Source of the DNA: Cyclobacteriaceae bacterium
GTDB lineage: Bacteria; Bacteroidota; Bacteroidia; Cytophagales; Cyclobacteriaceae
Assembly: GCA_003565295.1 (NCBI GenBank)
Contig: PXCO01000093.1
Coordinates: 1 to 44,204, forward strand
Reading direction: 5' to 3'
Length of the DNA stretch: 44,204 nucleotides
In this document: positions 23,590 through 32,361 of the stretch, piece by piece
Layout of the letters: the number at the start of each line of letters is the position of its first letter
Position numbering within the stretch: the first letter of the stretch is position 1
The notes under the pieces: model-generated
Databases searched by the model: none
What the model saw: only the letters and a program-made list of their open reading frames with translations
What the model was told of the DNA's origin: nothing
Program-made: the position numbers and the translations under genes

Positions 23590-24414
23590 ATGAACTCTTT
23601 CACTAATAAGACAGTGTTTTTAACAGGAGGCGGATCAGGTATAGGTCGAGCCATAGCAACACTTTTGGCTTCTCGAGGCGCAAAGATTTGTATAGCAGAT
23701 ATTAACCTTGCTGCCGCGCAGAAAGTTGCAAAAGAATGTGGCTTTAATGCCATTGCAGTTTCGGTAGACGTTCGTGATGCAGCCGCCCTGAAAAGTTGCA
23801 TTGAGTCCTTTGCGAGTGAACATGGCCGACTAGACTATATTTTTAATAACGCAGGAGTTGGCATTGGGGGCGAAACTGATGAAATTCCAATTTCGGCTTG
23901 GCAGCACATTGTGGACATCAATCTTTATGGCGTGCTATATGGTGTATTAGCTGCCTATCCGATTATGCTAAAACAAGGTTACGGTCATATCATTAATTGT
24001 GCTTCCTTGGCGGGCTTGGGACCGGCACCCTTACTAGCCCCATATGCGTTGACCAAGCATGCCGTGGTAGGACTAAGTACTAGTCTTCGTATTGAGGCTG
24101 CTTCGCGTGGTGTTCGGGTGAGTGTTCTTTGTCCATCTGCGATCGAAACTCCAATTCTAGATAGCCAAAACCCAAGTGATTATAATATAAAATGGGCTCC
24201 TCATCTGCGTAGATTTCTTACGGCTTTAGCCGGCCCTCCTTATCCTGTTGAGAAATGCGCACAGGATGCTCTTGCGGCAATTGAAAAAAACAAAGGTGTG
24301 ATTGTGGTGCCGTGGCGTGCGAGGTTGGCCTGGCGTCTCGGTAGGCTATCTCCCACTTTAGTGGAAATATTGAGTCAGAGTGCAGTGAATGTTGAGAGAA
24401 AATCTCGCACATAA
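23590..24414 (+). CDS. Short-chain dehydrogenase/reductase
   Basis: 274-residue classical SDR. The cofactor motif TGGGSGIGRAI is at residues 11-21, with Asp at the end of beta-2 (CIADIN), which favours NAD(H). NNAGVG, the catalytic Ser region INCASLAG and YALTKHAVVG (the Y-x-x-x-K pair) follow. The C-terminal part (RRFLTALAGPPYPVEKCAQDALAAI) resembles steroid/xenobiotic-type SDRs; the substrate is unknown. It is isolated, flanked by long non-coding gaps and by direct repeats R1 and R2, and lies in the accessory region, which suggests acquisition by transfer. Confidence 0.88.
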   Translation: MNSFTNKTVFLTGGGSGIGRAIATLLASRGAKICIADINLAAAQKVAKECGFNAIAVSVDVRDAAALKSCIESFASEHGRLDYIFNNAGVGIGGETDEIPISAWQHIVDINLYGVLYGVLAAYPIMLKQGYGHIINCASLAGLGPAPLLAPYALTKHAVVGLSTSLRIEAASRGVRVSVLCPSAIETPILDSQNPSDYNIKWAPHLRRFLTALAGPPYPVEKCAQDALAAIEKNKGVIVVPWRARLAWRLGRLSPTLVEILSQSAVNVERKSRT

Positions 24415-24526
24415 ATCAATAGTAAAGAAGTAAACGCTTAAAAACAGACTCGTTTATCAAGTATTAGATAATGAACTACCCCTTTATGCATGTAGATACC
24501 ATTAGGATTTGTAGAAAAGGAAGCCC

Positions 24527-24614
24527 AATCGATGGCCGCAGGCCATAAGCCTACGCTGCACCCCTCACTATTTATCCCGAGTATCGGGACCATTCCCAAT
24601 AGCCGAGGATACGG
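24527..24614 (+). repeat. ~90-bp direct repeat R2 (right of the SDR gene)
   Basis: Second copy of the repeat at 23125-23217, same orientation, 1.4 kb away, with the same ATGGCC-n3-GGCCAT hairpin and the CACCCCTCACTATTTATCCCGAG block. Immediately after it lies the palindrome CCCCGAT-n5-ATCGGGG (24619-24637). The 674-nt gap 24415-25088 contains no gene; from 24640 to 24960 it has further hairpins (for example around 24735-24755) of unknown origin. Confidence 0.75.
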
Positions 24615-25088
24615 ATCTCCCCGATGCTAGATCGGGGCATGCTTCCGAAGCAAGTGCAGGTACTATGATCCGTTAGCGGGACCGACTTCCTGGCACATAG
24701 AAACCAAATCTATCAAGGTCTCTCTAGAGCCGGACGCGCTTTGGGGTAAAGCGTATTCCCTGCTTACCAGTAGATGGTCTTTCCCTATTACCCACGGGGT
24801 CTACCCACAAAGCCTGCACGAACGTGCCTTGACATTGCTTACTGGTTGACTGACCTTATGAAAGTCTTTTTTCAAATAGCCATCCGTCCGGGAAAAGACC
24901 CATCCCTACTAGATCCCTTTTATTTCGGGGTGTACCCCTGACCCGGATTTGATAAGTATGACTACCTCATATTTTAAATCGGAAATTTTTAAATTTACTT
25001 ATAAAACATATTGACTTTATGCCAATAAATAATCTTTTTTAATCATCAAACCTATGTATTGACTACTATTCATCTTGAAATAGAAACC

Positions 25089-26561
25089 ATGAGTTATTGG
25101 AATTCACTTTGGTTGGTCTTATTTGTTACTTTAATGGAGTCTAATGCCCAAAACAGCCCTTCTGCTGAGCTCTATTGGTCTGCCGAATTCCCCAACCTCG
25201 GTACTTTTTCCTCACCGAGGGTGGCCGATTTGAACCAGGACGGGGTTGGAGACATTATTTTGGGTATGGGAAGGTTGGAATTTCAACCTGTGGACACCGC
25301 GGTCGTCGCACTTAACGGAAAAAATGGAAACCTGCTCTGGAAGTATCCCGCCAATGACCAGATTTTTGGATCTGCCATGCTTCATGATATCAATCAAGAC
25401 GGAATCCCTGATGTGGTAATAGGGGGAAGGTCGGCCAACCTGCTTGCGATCGATGGCTCGAATGGAGAATTGATCTGGGAATTCATCAAAGAAGGGATGG
25501 AAAAGGAGGTACAAAAAAAATGGTTTAATTTTTACAACCCTCAACTAATCCCCGACCAAAATGGAGATGGTTTGGCCGATATATTGGTTTCAAATGGTGG
25601 GGATGTAAACAAGGCACCCTATGACGAAAACCGACCCATTGGCCACCTTTTGGTGTTGGATGCTGCCAACGGCAATATTCTAAGTGCCGCTCCTATGCCG
25701 GATGAAAAGGAGACCTACCATTCGGTCACCGTTTCCCCAAAGAAGAAAGAAACAGCACTCAAGGTAGTTTTTGGCACAGGTGGAGAAACGATTGGGGGCA
25801 ACCTTTTTGTTTGCAACTTAGAAGATGTACTGGCTGGGGACATTTCCAAGGCTATTTTGCTTGCCCACAGTCCAAACAAGGGATTCATTGCACCCGCTGT
25901 TTGGGTGGACATCAACGGAGATCAGGTTGATGACATTCTAGCCTGTAGCGTAGATGGAAACGTTTACGCCTTTGATGGGATAACCTTCCAAATGATTTGG
26001 AACCAACAAGTGCCTGATGCTGAAATATATGCATCATTTGGAGTGGGGAATTTCTTAGGAAAAGGCAGTCCTGATTTTTTTGTGACCGCCAATAAAGGAA
26101 TGTGGCCTTTGTTTTCTCAATCTTTCCAATTGATGTTTTCAGGGCAAAATGGAACACCAAAATACGAGGGGTTCTTTGGCGAATTCCAAACCAGTTCCCC
26201 CCTGGCTTTTGATCTTGACGGAGATGGCAGAGACGAGGTGATATTAAGCCTTAACCACAAAGAGGAAATAGCCGAAAACCAGTGGGAATTCTCCAATACG
26301 GTATCTGCGATAGATTTTAGGCGAAAAAAAGTCCTGCCCCTTACGTCTCCTTTTCCCGGGCACAACAATTCCTCCACACCCTGGATAGGCGATCTTGACG
26401 GTGATGGTATGCTCGATATCGTATTTTGCCATAGTGACAACTCCCGTCACACCTATGCCTTTGACGGGATGAGGGTGAACGTGGTCAAGACACAGGTTAA
26501 AATGACAAATCCCCCCAAGTGGGGGGCATATATGGGCAGCAAATTGAACGGTACTTATTAG
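25089..26561 (+). CDS. Exported FG-GAP/VCBS beta-propeller protein
   Basis: 490 residues. The N-terminus MSYWNSLWLVLFVTLMESNAQ is a signal peptide ending in a Bacteroidota-type NAQ cleavage site. The mature protein has repeated calcium-binding loops of the FG-GAP/VCBS type: DLNQDGVGDIILG, DINQDGIPDVVIGG, DQNGDGLADILVSNGG, DINGDQVDDILACS, DLDGDGRDEVILS and DLDGDGMLDIVFCH, interspersed with PQQ-propeller-like LNGKNGNLLWKYP stretches. Probably a secreted or surface propeller for binding or scaffolding. The upstream Met at 25059 would add a non-signal extension, so 25089 was chosen. Convergent with the serpin gene (9-nt gap). Confidence 0.85.
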   Translation: MSYWNSLWLVLFVTLMESNAQNSPSAELYWSAEFPNLGTFSSPRVADLNQDGVGDIILGMGRLEFQPVDTAVVALNGKNGNLLWKYPANDQIFGSAMLHDINQDGIPDVVIGGRSANLLAIDGSNGELIWEFIKEGMEKEVQKKWFNFYNPQLIPDQNGDGLADILVSNGGDVNKAPYDENRPIGHLLVLDAANGNILSAAPMPDEKETYHSVTVSPKKKETALKVVFGTGGETIGGNLFVCNLEDVLAGDISKAILLAHSPNKGFIAPAVWVDINGDQVDDILACSVDGNVYAFDGITFQMIWNQQVPDAEIYASFGVGNFLGKGSPDFFVTANKGMWPLFSQSFQLMFSGQNGTPKYEGFFGEFQTSSPLAFDLDGDGRDEVILSLNHKEEIAENQWEFSNTVSAIDFRRKKVLPLTSPFPGHNNSSTPWIGDLDGDGMLDIVFCHSDNSRHTYAFDGMRVNVVKTQVKMTNPPKWGAYMGSKLNGTY

Positions 26562-26570
26562 TCAGTTCAA

Positions 26571-27830
26571 TTATAATTGGGAGGGGTCACTAAGTTTCCC
26601 CATAAACAGAATGGCACCACTGTGATTATCCTGAATAAAGAACACGAAAGGCCTATCCACTTTTAGCACTCTTGGCTGATGGGGGCCAGCAGAAGTAAGC
26701 TCTATCTCCACCACCGTGGCAGCAGCAGCCTCTGTACCCTTTTCATCCACCTCAATAAAGGCATCGTGAACCACCCTGCTGATGTACATATTTGGTGTGG
26801 AATGATCAAAAAGCCTTGTGAAATTATTCGGACTAGGTTCAAAAGGAAGCTCAAGCCCAAGGTCCATCAAATCTGCCTTTAGGTTTTCAACTTTATACCT
26901 CATTTTGAATTTTGGAAAATGCAGAATAACATTACTCTCCTTTGCATTTTCTCTCCAGTTATCCAAATGTTCCAGGTCAAAGTGTTTCAACTGCTCCTCA
27001 AGTCCAAATTTATTGGACATGATAATCCCCATATTGTAATGCCCTGTACTATATGGGATTTCGAGGTAATGAAGGTCCCCTTCTATAAACTCTCTAAGTG
27101 TAGCAGGCTCATCGTATTTCAACATGTCCACTTGTACCTCTTGGTTTTTAGAAATGTAAAAAGCGGCTTTTTCGGTAGTGGTGAACCTGTACTTCCAGTC
27201 CCCCTTAAAGTATATGGCATTCACCAAGTACATTGCAGCATCAGGACTTACCCTATCCAGCATTTCTTTGATCAGTCCACTTGTATTTGCCTCAATCCAG
27301 CGGTTGATCACATTTACCGACTCAGGATTCATCATATCCAGTGGCGCAATTTCGGCATTGTAATATTGGTTTACAGCCTCCTTAAAGGGCGTGTACACCT
27401 GAAACCCCTGTCTGTACCAAATGGCATTGGCGATGGATAAGCGCACCTTAGGGTCTAGCTCCAACAAGTAACGGGTCAGGGATTTTGCCGCCCGGTTTGA
27501 CGCTTCCAATTCCATCCCTTCATAACGCAGCACTTTGATGAATTCCTCCAGCACCTCCCCTTCATTTCCGTTCATCGCCAATGACAATGCCTGGTGAATA
27601 CTATAGGGACTGTAAAACTGGTTAGGGTCCCCATTTTTCCTGAGCTGATGAAACAGATCCAGGGAAAATTGCGAGCTGCTATGCACCATTGCTTTTTCAT
27701 GGGCTTCCAATGCCCTGATATTAGCGACTATTTGTGGTTCATCTCCTCCGAACCAATCACAGGAAGTTCCCATTAATATAAGGGCTAGAAAACCCAACTT
27801 GCTCAAAATGGCAGTCTCTTTCATGGTCAT
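26571..27830 (-). CDS. Serpin-family lipoprotein (serine protease inhibitor)
   Basis: 419 residues with a lipoprotein-type signal (LGFLALILMGTSC, acylated Cys about residue 24), so likely membrane-anchored outside the cytoplasm. The serpin fold is complete: NQFYSPYSIHQALSLAMNG near the start, NAIYFKGDWKYRF in the middle, and a reactive-centre loop with an inhibitory hinge EKGTEAAAAT. Aligning the hinge with alpha-1-antitrypsin predicts a P1-P1' pair of about Thr-Ser (in IELTSAG), followed by RPFVFFI and LFMGKL. The small-residue hinge indicates an inhibitor, not a non-inhibitory serpin. Start could also be the second Met at 27824. Confidence 0.93.
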   Translation of the reverse strand: MTMKETAILSKLGFLALILMGTSCDWFGGDEPQIVANIRALEAHEKAMVHSSSQFSLDLFHQLRKNGDPNQFYSPYSIHQALSLAMNGNEGEVLEEFIKVLRYEGMELEASNRAAKSLTRYLLELDPKVRLSIANAIWYRQGFQVYTPFKEAVNQYYNAEIAPLDMMNPESVNVINRWIEANTSGLIKEMLDRVSPDAAMYLVNAIYFKGDWKYRFTTTEKAAFYISKNQEVQVDMLKYDEPATLREFIEGDLHYLEIPYSTGHYNMGIIMSNKFGLEEQLKHFDLEHLDNWRENAKESNVILHFPKFKMRYKVENLKADLMDLGLELPFEPSPNNFTRLFDHSTPNMYISRVVHDAFIEVDEKGTEAAAATVVEIELTSAGPHQPRVLKVDRPFVFFIQDNHSGAILFMGKLSDPSQL

Positions 27831-27991
27831 GCAAAGTTGTTGTTATTCCTTAGACGTAAATGATTTCCAAAATGCTACAGTTTATCATGACATAAATCAA
27901 TTGGCAGCATGATTTTCCCCATCCCTTCACTTTCCTAATCAGCTTACCTTAGAGCAACTATTTTTATTGCAATTACCTTGAACCGTCATTT

Positions 27992-30106
27992 ATGGAAGCA
28001 TACGTCATCAAGAGAAATGGAGAATACGCACCTTTCGAAGCCTATAAAATCGAAGATGCCTTGGAAAAGGCCTTCAAAAGCGTACAGCAGGCAAAGGACA
28101 ATACAGTGTTTTTAAATGTATTGGCAAAATTACCGGAGAAAACGGTGTGGGGAGTAGAGGAAATTCAGGATATCATCGAAAAAGCCCTATTTGATGCCGG
28201 CCATTTTCAGGTGATGCGCTCCTTTATGTTGTTCAGGCATACCCGTAAACTGCAAAGGGAGCATAGCGCGGGCCTTAATGAGGACACTACCTTTATCAAC
28301 AGCACACAGACCATTGAAGAATATGTGCAGGAAACCGACTGGAGGATCAATGCCAATGCCAACACCTCCTATTCCAATGCAGGGCTGGTTAACAATGTGG
28401 CCGGCAAGGTCATCGCCAATTTTTGGCTGGATAAGGTATATGCCAAAGAAGAGGGGTATGCCCATAGAAATGGGGACATTCATATCCACGACCTGGATTG
28501 TCTTACGGGATATTGTGCGGGATGGAGCCTGAGGGTGTTGCTCAATGAAGGTTTCAATGGCGTTCGAGGCAGAGTGGAAAGCAAAGCCCCCTCCCACTTT
28601 AGGGAAGCCCTGGGCCAAATGGCTAATTTCCTTGGGATTCTTCAAAGCGAATGGGCTGGTGCCCAGGCCTTCTCTTCCTTCGACACCTATTTGGCGCCCT
28701 ACGTTTTCAAGGACAAGCTTACCTACAAGGAAATAGAGAAAGCCATTCGCTCCTTTGTCTATAACCTCAACGTGCCGGCCAGATGGGGCCAGTCCCCCTT
28801 TACCAATATCACCTTGGATTGGACAGTTCCTGAGGACTTACGTACACAAATCCCCACCAAAAATGATCATCACCTTTTCATCGATGTCGATGATGGGGCA
28901 TTGGAAGCAAAAGCCAAACAAAGAGGGGTAACCACATTGCAGGACCTCACCTATCAAGATTTTCAGGAAGAGATGAACCTGATCAATAGAGCTTACTATA
29001 CGGTAATGACTGAGGGTGATGCCAATGGGCAGCCCTTCACTTTTCCCATACCTACGGTAAATATCACCGAGGATTTTAATTGGTATGGCGAAAACACGGA
29101 TTTGCTCTTTGAAAATACCGCAAAAATTGGATCCTCATATTTCCAGAACTTTATTGGAAGCCAGTATATCCTGGATGAGAATGGGGATAGAGTAGAAAAC
29201 CCCCTGGCTTATAAACCCAATGCCGTAAGAAGTATGTGCTGCAGGCTACAGCTAGACCTCCGGGAATTGCTCAAAAGGGGCAATGGCCTCTTTGGTAGCG
29301 CAGAGATGACAGGAAGTATAGGCGTGGTCACCATCAACATGGCCCGACTTGGATACATCTTCAAGGGTGATCTGACCGGGTTTTACGACAGATTGGACAA
29401 ATTGTTGAAATTGGCCATGTCCACCCTGGAAAAGAAAAGGGCTTTTATCCAGGAAATGTATGACAGAGGCTTATACCCCTACACCAAGAGGTACTTGGGC
29501 CACTTTAACAACCATTTTAGCACCATTGGGGTAAACGGGATGAACGAAATGATCCTCAATTTCACCGATGGGGAAGAAGACATCACGGGTAATACAGGAC
29601 AACAGATGGCCTCAGAAATGCTGGATCACATTAGGGCCAGGATGAAGGAGTTTCAAGCAAAGACAGGTAATCTCTACAACCTGGAGGCCACCCCCGCAGA
29701 AGGCACTACCTATCGATTTGCCAAGGAAGACCTTAAGAGGTTCCCGGATATTATCCAAGCAGGTCAAGAGGAAAACATCTATTATACCAATAGTTCCCAA
29801 ATCCCTGTCAATCATACAGATGACCCCTTTGAGGCCTTGTTTCTTCAAGACGAATTACAGTGTAAGTATACAGGGGGCACGGTATTGCATCTCTACATGA
29901 GGGAAAAGATATCCTCCCCCGAAGCTTGTAGAAAAATGGTGAAAAAGGTGCTGACCCATTTCAGACTTCCCTATATCACAGTGACCCCTGTATTCAGCAT
30001 CTGTCCAGTACATGGCTATTTGGCAGGGGAACATGAATATTGTCCAAAATGTGACCAGGAAATTTTAGAACAAATAACCATAACAGATGATGAAAATGGA
30101 AAATGA
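27992..30106 (+). CDS. nrdD: Anaerobic ribonucleoside-triphosphate reductase, catalytic part without glycyl-radical domain
   Basis: Reduces ribonucleoside triphosphates to deoxyribonucleotides without oxygen. The 704 residues begin with an ATP-cone (VIKRNGEYAPFEAYKIEDAL, allosteric site, about residues 5-95), followed by the NrdD barrel with DLDCLTGYCAGWSLRVLL and NAVRSMCCRLQLDLREL (candidate active-site cysteines). It ends SICPVHGYLAGEHEYCPKCDQEIL, the zinc-site region, and stops where family members continue into the glycyl-radical domain. That domain is encoded by the next, overlapping ORF. NrdG follows. Confidence 0.92.
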   Translation: MEAYVIKRNGEYAPFEAYKIEDALEKAFKSVQQAKDNTVFLNVLAKLPEKTVWGVEEIQDIIEKALFDAGHFQVMRSFMLFRHTRKLQREHSAGLNEDTTFINSTQTIEEYVQETDWRINANANTSYSNAGLVNNVAGKVIANFWLDKVYAKEEGYAHRNGDIHIHDLDCLTGYCAGWSLRVLLNEGFNGVRGRVESKAPSHFREALGQMANFLGILQSEWAGAQAFSSFDTYLAPYVFKDKLTYKEIEKAIRSFVYNLNVPARWGQSPFTNITLDWTVPEDLRTQIPTKNDHHLFIDVDDGALEAKAKQRGVTTLQDLTYQDFQEEMNLINRAYYTVMTEGDANGQPFTFPIPTVNITEDFNWYGENTDLLFENTAKIGSSYFQNFIGSQYILDENGDRVENPLAYKPNAVRSMCCRLQLDLRELLKRGNGLFGSAEMTGSIGVVTINMARLGYIFKGDLTGFYDRLDKLLKLAMSTLEKKRAFIQEMYDRGLYPYTKRYLGHFNNHFSTIGVNGMNEMILNFTDGEEDITGNTGQQMASEMLDHIRARMKEFQAKTGNLYNLEATPAEGTTYRFAKEDLKRFPDIIQAGQEENIYYTNSSQIPVNHTDDPFEALFLQDELQCKYTGGTVLHLYMREKISSPEACRKMVKKVLTHFRLPYITVTPVFSICPVHGYLAGEHEYCPKCDQEILEQITITDDENGK

Positions 30107-30272
30107 AGCAAAAGTAGACGTGGAAATCGAGGAAAACCCCCTGGAGCTAATTGCCTCCAAAAGGCAGAAATGCCTGGTATACACACGGGTAATGGGATAT
30201 CATCGGCCAGTGGAAAGTTTTAACTTAGGAAAAAAGGGTGAGCACAAACAACGGGCACATTTCAAAGAGTAA
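30087..30272 (+). CDS. Small glycyl-radical domain protein of anaerobic ribonucleotide reductase
   Basis: 61 residues. The C-terminal half matches the NrdD glycyl-radical domain: CLVYTRVMGYHRPVESFN with the R-V-x-G-Y motif (Gly37 is the expected radical site) and NLGKKGEHKQRAHFKE. The N-terminal half is an acidic linker. It overlaps nrdD by 20 nt in the +1 frame and the nrdG GTG start by 35 nt. It supplies what nrdD lacks, so the functional enzyme is probably two polypeptides, comparable to the way YfiD/GrcA supplies a radical domain to pyruvate formate-lyase. A frameshift that joins the two ORFs is the alternative. Confidence 0.85.
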   Translation: MMKMENEAKVDVEIEENPLELIASKRQKCLVYTRVMGYHRPVESFNLGKKGEHKQRAHFKE

Positions 30273-30948
30273 GTACAGGGGTATTTATCAGATAGACCCG
30301 TTTACGCTATTGGACTTTCCGGATCATTTGGCCTGCATACTTTGGTTTGCAGGCTGTAACATGCGTTGCGGCTACTGCTACAATCCCTCAATCGTTAAAG
30401 GCAAGGGAAAAATCAGCTATGAGGAGGCCCTTGCCTTTATATCAAGCAGAAAAAACCTACTGGATGGAGTGGTGTTCAGTGGTGGGGAATGTACCTTACA
30501 TCCTGGCATAGTGGAATTGGCAATGGCCATCAAGGAAATGGGGATGAAGGTGAAAGTGGACACCAACGGTAGTCAACCTGAGTCCCTTAAATCCTTGTTG
30601 GGAATGCAAGCCGTGAAGTATGTGTCCCTAGATTTTAAGGCCCTACCTGCTCATTATTATAAGGTAACCAAATTAAATGCTTTTGCGGAATTCTCTAAAA
30701 GCCTTAGCCTGCTTTTGCACAGTGGGGTTCAGATGGAGGTACGTACCACGGTTCATTCTAGTTTATTTTCACCTGTACAGCTTTATGAAATGGCAGGTTT
30801 TCTGAAGGCAGCAGGATATAAAGGCAACTATTACCTTCAGCATTTTGTGGGGGACACTCCAACCTTAGAACCACTCCCCCCCAGCATCAAGAAGAATGTC
30901 TCTCTTGATTTTTCCATTGACGGCATAGACGTAATCTGGCGAAATTAA
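30238..30948 (+). CDS. nrdG: Anaerobic ribonucleotide reductase activating enzyme (radical SAM)
   Basis: Uses a 4Fe-4S cluster and S-adenosylmethionine to install the glycyl radical. The 236-residue protein shows the C-x3-C-x2-C motif in FAGCNMRCGYCYNP (about residues 37-48), a GGECTL-type stretch in VVFSGGECTLHPG, and VDTNGSQPE. The N-terminal IYQIDPFTLLDFPDHLACILWF is typical of NrdG/PflA activases. The start codon is GTG at 30238, inside the preceding small ORF; the overlap suggests coupled translation of activase and radical domain. Confidence 0.92.
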   Translation: MSTNNGHISKSKYRGIYQIDPFTLLDFPDHLACILWFAGCNMRCGYCYNPSIVKGKGKISYEEALAFISSRKNLLDGVVFSGGECTLHPGIVELAMAIKEMGMKVKVDTNGSQPESLKSLLGMQAVKYVSLDFKALPAHYYKVTKLNAFAEFSKSLSLLLHSGVQMEVRTTVHSSLFSPVQLYEMAGFLKAAGYKGNYYLQHFVGDTPTLEPLPPSIKKNVSLDFSIDGIDVIWRN

Positions 30949-31054
30949 ATTTTACATAATAAAGCAAATACCTACGACTTATCCTTCCATTTCACCAACT
31001 GTAAAAGAAAGAAGGAAGAAAGTTGTTTGATAGGATGGTTCTTTATATTTTAAG

Positions 31055-31070
31055 TTTTTCAATTGAAAAA
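31055..31070. promoter_or_regulatory. 16-bp palindrome upstream of the dehydratase pair
   Basis: TTTTTCAATTGAAAAA is a perfect palindrome ending 22 nt before the ATG at 31093. A sugar-acid-responsive operator is conceivable; no regulator gene is adjacent and AT-rich palindromes can be fortuitous. Confidence 0.25.
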
Positions 31071-31092
31071 GCATTAACCCCAGAATCAACCC

Positions 31093-32334
31093 ATGCAAAG
31101 AAGAACGTTTTTAAAGCTAGGGGCCTTAAGTGGTGCCGCTCTTGTTACAGGATTACCCTTTTCTGATGCCCACGCCCGGTCGGATTTTAAAATCAAAAAA
31201 ATAAGATATTATGCTGCCCCCGGCTACAATAAGCCCCTATTTAATCAAGCCAGGGGAATTGTGGAGGTGGAAACCGACTCCGGATTGATCGGTGTAGGGG
31301 AAGGAGGAACACCCGACATGGTGCGCCAATGCGCCGAAATGCTGATCGATGAGGATCCGTTTAGAATAGAGCACCTTTGGCAGTACCTGTACAGGGGGAT
31401 GTTTTATCCCCCCGGGCGAGAAAAGCTACATGGATTGGGTGCCATAGAGATGGCACTCTGGGACCTAAAGGGAAAAGCTTTGGGTGTACCTGTGTATGAT
31501 CTTCTGGGTGGAAAAACCAGGAATTTTGTGGAATGTTATGCCACAGGTTTTCGGGCCTCCGATGCCAAAACCCCCGAGGGGAGGGCACAGGACTGCATTG
31601 CCGCAGGCTTGCGAAGCTACCGTATAGGCCCTACAGGGGGCAACGGTGAGGAACCATTTGACTTTTACGAACATTCCAAAAAAACGATTGACCTCTGCGA
31701 ACGTATTGACAAGGCGGTTGGGGGAGCTGGCAATTGGGCCATAGACCTCCACACCAGGTTTGACACTCCTGAGGCTATAAAAATTTGTTCTGAAATTGAG
31801 AAAATGGAGCCCTATTTTGTGGAGGACATTATCCGCTCGGAAAATCCAGAAGTCTACCGTACCATAAGAAATATGACCAAAGTACCCATAGCGGTGGGAG
31901 AGCAGTTTGGGGATAGATGGGACACCAATGTACTCATGGAGAACCACCTTATTGACTACAGCAGGGTCACACTTCCCAATACCGGAGGTATCACAGAATT
32001 GAAGAAGATCTTGGCCATTGGAGAGACACACTACGTGGGGATTATACCGCACTTTACCGGGCCGCTTTCAACGGCAGCCCTAATCCATGTGCTGGGCTCT
32101 TCTAGCCCAACGCGGTGCATGATCGAGTTGGCGGGTGGAGAACCTGAAAAGCCTGAATATTTCAATGAGGACTTTATTGACTTCAGAGAGGGAAAAGTGT
32201 ACCTGAACCCCAGTCCGGGGCTTGGTGTAACATTTGACCCTGAGAAGGCGGATTTCCTTTTCGAGATTACCGAAAACACAAAACATCCTCACCCGATATT
32301 GAAAAGCCCTGATGGGGCAATTCACAATTGGTAA
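31093..32334 (+). CDS. Tat-signal enolase-superfamily (mandelate racemase/muconate lactonizing) enzyme
   Basis: 413 residues. The start MQRRTFLKLGALSGAALVTGLP is a twin-arginine signal, so the enzyme is probably exported folded. The catalytic barrel carries the metal-binding ladder: Asp in NWAIDLHTRFD (with a following His), Glu in YFVEDIIRSE and Glu in AVGEQFGDRW; the late catalytic His is in GIIPHFTGPLS. This pattern fits acid-sugar dehydratases of the mannonate/galactonate dehydratase-like branch, substrate unproven. It is followed by a second family member 27 nt downstream, probably one operon. Confidence 0.85.
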   Translation: MQRRTFLKLGALSGAALVTGLPFSDAHARSDFKIKKIRYYAAPGYNKPLFNQARGIVEVETDSGLIGVGEGGTPDMVRQCAEMLIDEDPFRIEHLWQYLYRGMFYPPGREKLHGLGAIEMALWDLKGKALGVPVYDLLGGKTRNFVECYATGFRASDAKTPEGRAQDCIAAGLRSYRIGPTGGNGEEPFDFYEHSKKTIDLCERIDKAVGGAGNWAIDLHTRFDTPEAIKICSEIEKMEPYFVEDIIRSENPEVYRTIRNMTKVPIAVGEQFGDRWDTNVLMENHLIDYSRVTLPNTGGITELKKILAIGETHYVGIIPHFTGPLSTAALIHVLGSSSPTRCMIELAGGEPEKPEYFNEDFIDFREGKVYLNPSPGLGVTFDPEKADFLFEITENTKHPHPILKSPDGAIHNW

Positions 32335-32361
32335 CAGCCACCGAAAAAGCCCAAAATAACT

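Noticed and set aside
24700-24900. Second intact domain V near 24722
   Set aside because: Only a CGGCTCTAGAGAGA-like 3' half resembles domain V; the 5' strand is missing, so there is too little to call it.
22033-25088. CRISPR array or tRNA-linked attachment site in the accessory region
   Set aside because: No regularly spaced direct repeats and no tRNA-like cloverleaf with anticodon arm were found; only the paired ~90-bp repeats.
27870-27960. FNR/CRP-like site upstream of nrdD (TTAT-n6-ATAA)
   Set aside because: The half-sites are AT-only and do not match TTGAT-n4-ATCAA; AT-rich chance matches are expected here.
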